In this document: in pieces, positions 7,207 to 13,161 of the stretch
How positions within the stretch are numbered: position 1 is the first letter of the stretch
Layout of the letters: each line of letters begins with the position of its first letter
Assembly (NCBI GenBank): GCA_039812485.1
Contig: JBDIAP010000096.1
Location: forward strand, 1-14,790
DNA length: 14,790 bases
Source: Kineosphaera sp039812485
Lineage (GTDB): Bacteria; Actinomycetota; Actinomycetes; Actinomycetales; Dermatophilaceae
Direction: 5' to 3'
Notes under the pieces: generated by a model
Told to the model about the DNA's origin: nothing
The model's database searches: none
What the model saw: only the letters and a program-made list of their open reading frames with translations
Made by a program: the position numbers and the translations under genes

Positions 7207-8088
7207 CGGCTTCAGCTTGAGGATCTCGCGGGCCTCGTCGGGCGTCGCCACGGCGGCGCCCATCGACTCCACGAGGGTCTTGGCGTTGGCGACCAACTGG
7301 GCGTTCGTCACCTTGTTGCCCTTGCCGAGGTAGAGGTTGTCCTCGAGTCCGACCCGGACGTGCCCGCCGAGGAGCACCGACTGCGCGGCCCACGGCATCT
7401 GCAGCGCCCCGAGCGCGAACGAGGCCCACACCGCCCCCGGCGGGAGCTGGTGCACCATCGCCATGAGCAGGCCCGGGTCGGGCGGCGCACCCCAGGGGAT
7501 GCCCATGCAGAGCTGGAACATCGCCGGGTCGTCGACGAGCCCCTCGGCGACGAGCTGCTTGGCGAACCACAGGTGCCCGGTGTCGAAGATCTCCATCTCG
7601 ACGCGCACCCCGAGCTCCTGGATCCGCTTCGCGCCCTGGCGCAGCATGTCCGGCGTCGAGACGTAGACGAGGCTGCCGTCGCCGAAGTTGAGCGAGCCGC
7701 AGTCGAGCGTGCAGATGTCGGGCCGCAGCTCCTCGACGTGCGCCAGGCGCTGCAGGCCGTTGACGAGGTCGGTGCCGGGGCCGTGCGGGCCGGCGGGGTC
7801 GTCGCGGTCGACGACGAGGTCGCCGCCCATGCCGGCGGTCGTGTTGATGACGACGTCGACGCCGCTGTCGCGGACCCGCTCGACGACCTCGCGGTAGGCG
7901 GACACCTCGCGGTAGCCCTGCCCGGTCTCGGGGTCGCGCACGTGGATATGGATGATCGCCGCACCCGCCTTCGCGGCCTCGATGCCCGCGGTCGCGATCT
8001 GCTCGGGGGTGACCGGCACGTGCTCGGACCGGCCGGTCGTGTCACCCGCCCCCGTCAGTGCGCACGTGATGATGACCTTGCGATTCAT
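7198..8088 (-). CDS. cdhC: 3-dehydrocarnitine cleavage enzyme (BKACE/DUF849 family)
   Basis: Predicted to convert 3-dehydrocarnitine plus acetyl-CoA into betainyl-CoA plus acetoacetate. The protein has 296 residues, the usual size for the beta-keto acid cleavage enzyme family, a metal-dependent TIM barrel. The metal-site motif H47-I-H49-V-R-D follows strand 2, and E249-D250 in RVGLEDN supplies the third ligand and the adjacent acidic residue. R245 matches the conserved catalytic-site Arg. The segments NTTAGMGGD, TDLVNGLQRLAHVEEL, CTLDCGSLNFGDG, DTGHLWFAKQ and MGIPWGAP match, from memory, the carnitine-type members such as P. aeruginosa CdhC. That supports this substrate over 3-keto-5-aminohexanoate, though I cannot align them here. 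ATG 8088 has a strong GGAGG nine bases upstream. The gene follows the serine hydrolase by 39 bases and precedes cdhA by one base (TGAGATG). Confidence 0.87.
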   Translation of the reverse strand: MNRKVIITCALTGAGDTTGRSEHVPVTPEQIATAGIEAAKAGAAIIHIHVRDPETGQGYREVSAYREVVERVRDSGVDVVINTTAGMGGDLVVDRDDPAGPHGPGTDLVNGLQRLAHVEELRPDICTLDCGSLNFGDGSLVYVSTPDMLRQGAKRIQELGVRVEMEIFDTGHLWFAKQLVAEGLVDDPAMFQLCMGIPWGAPPDPGLLMAMVHQLPPGAVWASFALGALQMPWAAQSVLLGGHVRVGLEDNLYLGKGNKVTNAQLVANAKTLVESMGAAVATPDEAREILKLKPRG

Positions 8089-8097
8089 GGCCGGCGT

Positions 8098-8102
8098 CCT
8101 CC
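8098..8102 (-). promoter_or_regulatory. Strong ribosome binding site of cdhC
   Basis: GAGGAGGA on the minus strand (core GGAGG 8102-8098) lies nine bases before the cdhC ATG. It is the best Shine-Dalgarno in the catabolic part of the array and fixes the start. It suggests cdhC is translated independently of the preceding hydrolase gene. Confidence 0.7.
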
Positions 8103-8127
8103 TCGTCGATGTGCCTGCATCTGGTCG

Positions 8128-9273
8128 TCAGCCGCTCGCGGCTGCCCCGGCGATCGCCGGGAGTGTGAGATAGGCGAGGTCACGGCACTGCCGGTCCGCC
8201 ATGGCATCTGCGTGCGGCCAGGCGCACGTCAGGGTGACGACGGCGCCCCCGTCGCGGTCGACATACGTGAACTGCCCGCGGCTCCCGTCGGCGGTGAGGC
8301 GCCGACCGCTCTCGTCCAGCGGCCACCAGTGACCGCCGAAACCGGCGTGCGTCGTGATCGCGCTCGGCAGGCGACCGGGGCGGGTGAAGGGGAGCGTGGG
8401 CCGCCCGGCGAGGTCGAGCCAGTCGCCCGAGAGCAGCCGTCGACCATCGGGCGCGAGGCCGTCGACCTGGAGGATGCCGAGGCGGGCCCAGTCGCGCGAC
8501 GTCGCGGCCACCCCTCCCCCGGCGAGCGCGACGCCCTCGGCGTCGACGGCGACGGTCGCGTCGCCGGTGCAGCCCAGCGCGTCGCGGAGGCCCTCGAGCG
8601 CGACACCGAACGGCTCGCCCGTCACCCGCTCCCGCACCCAGTCGAGCACCTGCGAATCCGCCGTCGAATACTCCCACCGCTCACCGGGCCCGCACCGGCC
8701 ACCGACCTCGCGCAGCTGCGCCCGCATCGAGCCCACGCCGGTGAACGCGCACCGCACGAGCCGCGCGGCCGGCCCGTCGGGGTCGCGATGGTCCTCGACC
8801 CAGTCGACGCCGCTCGTCATCCGCAGCACGTCGCGCACCGGCACGTCGCCATACCCGCTGCCGGCCAGCTCGGGCACGACCGACGACACCGGCGCGGCGA
8901 GATCGAGCTGCCCCCGGGTCACGGCGAGCCCGACGAGGTGGGCCAGCGCCGACTTCGTCATCGACGCGCCGAGCAGCCGGCTCGCGGCGCAGACCCCCGG
9001 CGCATACGCCTCGTGGACGAGCTCGCCCCGGCCGTCGCGCACGTCGCGCACGACGACGAGCGAGGTCCAGTGCAGCATGCTGAGCACCTGCGCGAGCCCG
9101 AGCATCCGCCCGGCCCCGGCGACGACGAGATCGGCGAGGGCATCGCACCGCGGCGCCTCGACGGGCCGCGCCTGGCGCCCGCTCGCGGCGCCCTCGGGAC
9201 GGCTCAGCGTCACCTGCCCGGCCAGCTGGGGATCGACGAACGACAGCGCCCCGACCGTCGTCCCGCGGGTCAT
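8128..9273 (-). CDS. NylB/beta-lactamase-like serine hydrolase
   Basis: Serine hydrolase of the class C beta-lactamase/EstB/6-aminohexanoate-dimer hydrolase group, 381 residues. Motif 1 is S104-M-T-K107, with Ser the nucleophile and Lys the base. Motif 2 is Y202-S-T in WEYSTADSQ. The C-terminal part has HAGFGGHWW (309-317) and S331-R-G-Q-F-T-Y-V-D, the family segment replacing the KTG box. The stretch L-R-M-T-S-G-V-D-W-V-E-D (150-161) is typical of NylB-like proteins. There is no signal peptide, so unlike true beta-lactamases it should be cytoplasmic and act on imported compounds. It sits between the importer genes and cdhC in the same orientation. A role in releasing carnitine from an ester or amide is plausible inference; an alternative is hydrolysis of an unrelated amide or lactone. 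The ATG at 9273 has only a weak purine-rich upstream region, so a slightly different start is possible. Confidence 0.83.
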   Translation of the reverse strand: MTRGTTVGALSFVDPQLAGQVTLSRPEGAASGRQARPVEAPRCDALADLVVAGAGRMLGLAQVLSMLHWTSLVVVRDVRDGRGELVHEAYAPGVCAASRLLGASMTKSALAHLVGLAVTRGQLDLAAPVSSVVPELAGSGYGDVPVRDVLRMTSGVDWVEDHRDPDGPAARLVRCAFTGVGSMRAQLREVGGRCGPGERWEYSTADSQVLDWVRERVTGEPFGVALEGLRDALGCTGDATVAVDAEGVALAGGGVAATSRDWARLGILQVDGLAPDGRRLLSGDWLDLAGRPTLPFTRPGRLPSAITTHAGFGGHWWPLDESGRRLTADGSRGQFTYVDRDGGAVVTLTCAWPHADAMADRQCRDLAYLTLPAIAGAAASG

Positions 9274-9340
9274 GGGCGCCCCGCCACTGGCCTCGCCCCA
9301 GTCACCCGACCCCGCCTCAGATCCTTCGCGCCCGTGCCTG

Positions 9341-9370
9341 CGGCGAGGTCAGTAAAGCTCGACCTCACCG
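9341..9370 (-). other. Hairpin at the transporter/catabolic junction
   Basis: In the minus-strand transcript 9370-9361 pairs with 9350-9341 (GACCTCACCG against CGGCGAGGTC on the plus strand). This gives a ten-base stem with one G-U wobble and a ten-base loop. It begins at the ATPase stop codon and stands at the head of the 91-base gap before the serine hydrolase. There is no T-run. It could be an attenuator, a partial terminator or an mRNA-stabilising element setting different levels of transporter and enzymes. The rest of the gap (9274-9340) shows nothing recognisable. Confidence 0.4.
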
Positions 9371-11194
9371 CAGCGTCGGGGTGTTCGTGAGCAGCGTGCG
9401 CGTGTACTCCTGCTGCGGGTCCTCCATGACCTGGACGACGAACCCCTGCTCGACGACGCGCCCGGCCTGGAGCACCTGGACCCGATCGGCGATCGACCGG
9501 ACGAGCGCGAGGTTGTGGGTGACGAAGAGCATGCTGATCCCGCGCTCACGCTTGAGCCGGTCGAGCATGTCGACGATCGAGCCCTGCACCGACACATCGA
9601 GCGCCGAGGTGATCTCGTCGCAGACGAGGATCTCGGGCTCGGCGGCCAACGCCCGCGCGATGGCGACCCGCTGCCGCTCACCACCGGAGAGCCGGTTCGT
9701 GCGGTAGTTGAGCACCGTCGGCCCGAGCGCCACGGCGTCGAGCAGCTCGACGACCCGGTCGCGCGCCTTCGCCCCGCTCGCGATGCCGAAGAGCTCCATC
9801 GGCCGCTTGACGATCTGCTCGATCGTCAGCCGCGGGTTGAGCGAGAGGTAGGGGTTCTGGAAGATGTACTGGATCCGCTTGCGGTCCGACGCGCTGCGCT
9901 GCCGCGCCCCCTTGGCGAGCTCGTGCCCGTCGAGCGTCACGCGCCCCGTCCACTGCTTGCTCAGCCCGCCGATGGCCCGCGCCGTCGTCGTCTTGCCCGA
10001 GCCGGACTCGCCGACGAAGGCGAGCACCTCGCCCTTGGCGAGATCGAAGTTGACGTCGAAGACGACGTGCTTGCGCCCGTAGAAGACGTCGAGGTGCTCG
10101 ACGGAGAGGATGATGTCGCGGTCCGTGGCGGGGTCGGTGTCGGCGATGTCGCCGGTCGTGATGCTCCACGGCGGCAGCTGGGCGTGCCGGATGCAGCGCA
10201 CCTCGTGCGCCGGCGACACCTCCTCGACGGGCGGGTCGGTCGTCGCGCACTCGGTGCTCGCGTAGGCGCACCGCGTGTGGAAGCGGCACCCCTGCGGCCG
10301 GCGCCCCGGCCCGGGCGTGCTGCCCGGGATGCCGGTGAGCGCCCGCGCCGACGTCAGGTGCGGGATCGCGTCGAGCAGGGCCCGCGTGTAGGGGTGGCTC
10401 GGCCGGGCGAAGATCTCGTCCTTCGGCCCGAGCTCGATGATCCGCCCGGCATACATGACCGCGACCCGGTCGGCGAGGTTGGCGACGACCGCGAGGTCGT
10501 GCGTCACGTAGAGGGCGGCGACGTCGTGCGCATGGCACAGCTCGCGGACGGTCCGCAGCACCATGCCCTGCGTCGTCACGTCGAGGCCGGTCGTCGGCTC
10601 GTCGAGCACGAGCACCTTGGGCCGCGGCAGGAACGCCATCGCGAGCGCGACCCGCTGCACCTGCCCGCCGGAGAGTTGGTGCGGGTAGCGGGAGAGGAAC
10701 TCGTCGTCGCCCGGGAGCCCGACCTCGGCCAGCCCCGCCCGGGCCCGCTCGAGGCGCGACGCACTCGTGCCGTCGCCGCGCAGCTCGAGGAGCTCGACGA
10801 TCTGGCGGCCGATGCGGATCGAGGGGTTGAGCGCGGCACCCGGATCCTGCGGCACGTAGGCGACCTGCGCCCCGCGCATCTTGCGCACCGAGCCCGCGTC
10901 GAGCGTGAGGATGTCGCGGCCCCCGAGGTCGATCGACCCGGCGCCGATCCGCGCCCCGGTCCGGGCGTAGGACAGCAGCGCCGTGCCGATCGTCGTCTTG
11001 CCGGAGCCCGATTCGCCGACGAGCCCGACGATCTCGCCGGGGTGCAGCACGAGGTCGATGTCGTCGACGACGTCGATGCCGCTCTTGCTCAGCTCGACGC
11101 GCAGACCGTGGACCGTGGCACCGGTGCCGGGCGCCTCACCGGTCGTGGCGGGAGGGCCGGTCGTGGGCCCCGGCTCGGGCAGTGCGCTCGACAT
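9365..11194 (-). CDS. Fused DppD-DppF-type double ABC ATPase
   Basis: Energises the Dpp/Opp-type importer from the cytoplasmic face. The 609 residues contain two complete nucleotide-binding domains. Domain 1 has Walker A GESGSGKTT (60-68), signature LSGGQ (174-178), Walker B VLVLDEP (194-200) and H232. It is followed by the oligopeptide-type C-terminal extension with C303, C309, C316 and C334, which in DppD-like proteins can hold an iron-sulfur cluster. Domain 2 has Walker A GESGSGKTT (395-403), signature LSGGE (502-506), Walker B ILVCDE (522-527) and H560. Both sites look active. DppD and DppF are separate genes in E. coli; the fused form is common elsewhere. ATG 11194 shares one base with the preceding permease stop (TGATG), so the longer in-frame reading from 11296 is a shadow. 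Substrate specificity is not encoded here. Confidence 0.94.
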   Translation of the reverse strand: MSSALPEPGPTTGPPATTGEAPGTGATVHGLRVELSKSGIDVVDDIDLVLHPGEIVGLVGESGSGKTTIGTALLSYARTGARIGAGSIDLGGRDILTLDAGSVRKMRGAQVAYVPQDPGAALNPSIRIGRQIVELLELRGDGTSASRLERARAGLAEVGLPGDDEFLSRYPHQLSGGQVQRVALAMAFLPRPKVLVLDEPTTGLDVTTQGMVLRTVRELCHAHDVAALYVTHDLAVVANLADRVAVMYAGRIIELGPKDEIFARPSHPYTRALLDAIPHLTSARALTGIPGSTPGPGRRPQGCRFHTRCAYASTECATTDPPVEEVSPAHEVRCIRHAQLPPWSITTGDIADTDPATDRDIILSVEHLDVFYGRKHVVFDVNFDLAKGEVLAFVGESGSGKTTTARAIGGLSKQWTGRVTLDGHELAKGARQRSASDRKRIQYIFQNPYLSLNPRLTIEQIVKRPMELFGIASGAKARDRVVELLDAVALGPTVLNYRTNRLSGGERQRVAIARALAAEPEILVCDEITSALDVSVQGSIVDMLDRLKRERGISMLFVTHNLALVRSIADRVQVLQAGRVVEQGFVVQVMEDPQQEYTRTLLTNTPTLR

Positions 11195-12078
11195 CACTCG
11201 CCCCCGTTCCCGGCGACCTGCGTCACGCCGTCGGCGAGCAGGTTGGTGCCGACCGTGAAGATGCCGATGATGATGACCGGCAGGAGCACGGCCCACGGCT
11301 GGACGAGCAGCGCGAGCCGGTTCTCGTTGATCATCTGCCCCCAGTCGGCCGCCCCCGGATTCGTCGAGAAGCCGAGGAAGCCGATGCCCGCGACCATCCC
11401 GATCGAGTAGGTGAGGCGCAGCCCGGCCTCGGCGAGCAGCGGCGCGTTCATGTTGGGCAGCACCTCGGCGAGGATGACGCGCATCCGCGATTCACCCAAC
11501 GCCTCGGCCGCGGTGACGAAGTCGCGCGGCACGATCCCCAGCGCGACGCCGCGGGCCACGCGGGCGACGCGCGGGGCGTGCGAGACGCCGACGAGCAGCG
11601 CGATGATCCACCACGTCGGCTCGGTGATCGCGGCGAGCACGAGCAGCGCGAGCAGGATCTGCGGAAAGGCCAGCGCGACGTCGTTGAGCCGCATGAGGGC
11701 CTCGTCCAGCCATCCTCCGGCGTAGGCGGCGACGACCCCGATGAGGATGCCGACGACCATGCCGATGATCGTCGCGACGAGCGAGGTCAGCAGGATCGAG
11801 CGGCCACCGGCGAGCACCCGGGAGAGGACGTCCTGACCGAGGTAGTCGGTGCCGAACATCCCGAAGGGGGTGAACGGTTTGCCGACGATGTCGTTCTCCC
11901 CGTGCGGCGCGAACCACGGCCCGACGATCGCGAGCAGGGTGACGACGGCCGTGACGGTCAGCCCGACGACGAGGCGCCGCGAGCGCAGGTAGCGCTTGAG
12001 CGTCGCGCCGCGGCCGGGCGCCGGCGGGATGATCGCCATCGCCGTGGTCGACGGCCCAGACGAAGCAGAGCTGGTCAT
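11194..12078 (-). CDS. DppC/OppC-type ABC transporter permease
   Basis: Second inner-membrane subunit of the peptide/nickel-type importer, 294 residues. It has the usual DppC layout: a cytoplasmic tail, a first helix (about 35-53), a loop with G-T-D-Y-L-G-Q-D-V-L-S-R (the OppC N-terminal motif), then five further helices. The E-A-A coupling loop lies in AEALGESRMRVILAEVLPN, which contacts the ATPase. ATG 12078 overlaps the preceding permease stop by four bases (ATGA), giving translational coupling; the frame open to 12987 is a shadow of that gene. The final TGA overlaps the ATPase ATG by one base. The sequence is intact and ordinary for the family. Confidence 0.93.
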   Translation of the reverse strand: MTSSASSGPSTTAMAIIPPAPGRGATLKRYLRSRRLVVGLTVTAVVTLLAIVGPWFAPHGENDIVGKPFTPFGMFGTDYLGQDVLSRVLAGGRSILLTSLVATIIGMVVGILIGVVAAYAGGWLDEALMRLNDVALAFPQILLALLVLAAITEPTWWIIALLVGVSHAPRVARVARGVALGIVPRDFVTAAEALGESRMRVILAEVLPNMNAPLLAEAGLRLTYSIGMVAGIGFLGFSTNPGAADWGQMINENRLALLVQPWAVLLPVIIIGIFTVGTNLLADGVTQVAGNGGE

Positions 12079-13154
12079 GACGAGATCGCCGTCCTTGCTC
12101 GCGGGGTGAAGAGGATCGAGAGGATGTCGGCGATGAGGTTCACCCCGACGTAGACGGCCGCGAGCGTCATGGCCAAGGCCTGGACCATGGGGAAGTCGCT
12201 GTTGCGCACCGAGTCGACGAGGCTCGCCCCGACCCCGGGATAGGAGAAGAGGTACTCGACGATGACGATGCCGCCCGCGAGCCACGCGAACTGCAGCGCG
12301 ATGACCTGGATGCCCGGCACGATCGCGTTGAGGAGCGCGTGCTTGCGCATGACGACCCCCTCGGGCACGCCCTTGAGGCGGGCGAGCTCGACGTAGTCGG
12401 AGTCGAGCACCTCGAGCAGGCTGCTGCGCACGATCCGCGAGACGTACGGCGCGACGGCGAGGACGAGCGTGAGGACCGGCAGGATCATCGACGCCGGGTT
12501 GGCCCACGGGGGCCGCCCACCGCCCGCGATCGTCACCGCGGGCAGCACGTGCATCACCGTCGTCGAGAAGAACGCGACGAGGAGGATGCCGATGACGAAC
12601 TCGGGCAGCCCGGCGAGCGTCAGCAGGACGACCTGGATCGCCCCGTCGGCGCGGCGCCCGCGGTAGTGCGCCGACAGCATCGCGATGCCGATGGCGACGG
12701 GGATCATCACCGCCGCCGAGATGAGCACGAGGACGGCCGAGTTCGCGATCCGCGGACCGATGAGATCCCACACCGGCTGCTGGTTGGCGATCGAGGTGCC
12801 GGGGTTGCCGGTCACGAGGTGGCCGAGCCAGGAGAAGTAGCGCGACAGGATCGGCTCGTCGAGCTGCAGCTGGTCGCGCAGGGCGGCCACGCGCTCCGGG
12901 CTCGTGCCGTAGTCCTTGCCGAGGATGGCCCGCACCGGATCGCCGAGCGCGGCGGTCGCGAGGAAGACGATGACCGAGCAGGCCCACAGGGTGAGCGCGG
13001 CGAGCACGAGACGCCGGCCGATCCAGCGGGCCCAGGCCAGGGCGCCCGAGCGTTTCGGCGGCGCGACCTGCGTCGGCGGGGGCGTGGGCCCGACCTCGGC
13101 CGTCTCCGGTGGGGTCTGTGGGCTGTCGGGACCCGGGGTGGCGGTGGCGGTCAT
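12075..13154 (-). CDS. DppB/OppB-type ABC transporter permease
   Basis: First inner-membrane subunit of the importer, 359 residues. An unusually long Pro/Thr-rich cytoplasmic tail (about 1-40) precedes helix 1 (RRLVLAALTLWACSVIVFLA). Next comes the periplasmic-side loop with D-P-V-R-A-I-L-G and the D-E-P-I-L-S-R-Y motif of DppB. Five more helices follow, with the coupling loop DYVELARLKGVPEGVVMRKH and the C-terminal segment YLFSYPGVG. GTG 13157 and ATG 13154 are adjacent; I prefer the ATG because GAGG (13163-13160) is then five bases away. The gene starts a few bases after the binding-protein stop and ends with an ATGA overlap into the next permease. Confidence 0.93.
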   Translation of the reverse strand: MTATATPGPDSPQTPPETAEVGPTPPPTQVAPPKRSGALAWARWIGRRLVLAALTLWACSVIVFLATAALGDPVRAILGKDYGTSPERVAALRDQLQLDEPILSRYFSWLGHLVTGNPGTSIANQQPVWDLIGPRIANSAVLVLISAAVMIPVAIGIAMLSAHYRGRRADGAIQVVLLTLAGLPEFVIGILLVAFFSTTVMHVLPAVTIAGGGRPPWANPASMILPVLTLVLAVAPYVSRIVRSSLLEVLDSDYVELARLKGVPEGVVMRKHALLNAIVPGIQVIALQFAWLAGGIVIVEYLFSYPGVGASLVDSVRNSDFPMVQALAMTLAAVYVGVNLIADILSILFTPRARTAISS

Positions 13155-13161
13155 CACGGCC

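Noticed and set aside
7198..8088. Lysine fermentation 3-keto-5-aminohexanoate cleavage enzyme (Kce) as the identity of the BKACE protein
   Set aside because: No other lysine-fermentation gene is nearby, while carnitine dehydrogenase and a thioesterase follow directly.
8128..9273. Reading the SxxK protein as an antibiotic-resistance beta-lactamase
   Set aside because: It lacks a signal peptide and a KTG box, and it shows NylB/EstB-like segments; location among catabolic genes points to metabolism.
7111..9390. A 759-codon plus-strand open frame opposite cdhC and the serine hydrolase
   Set aside because: Low-complexity Arg/His/Pro composition, no recognisable domain, and it covers well-supported minus-strand genes and their gaps.
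9515..11410. A 631-codon plus-strand open frame opposite the fused ATPase
   Set aside because: Antisense shadow of a protein with two complete sets of ABC motifs; composition is not protein-like.
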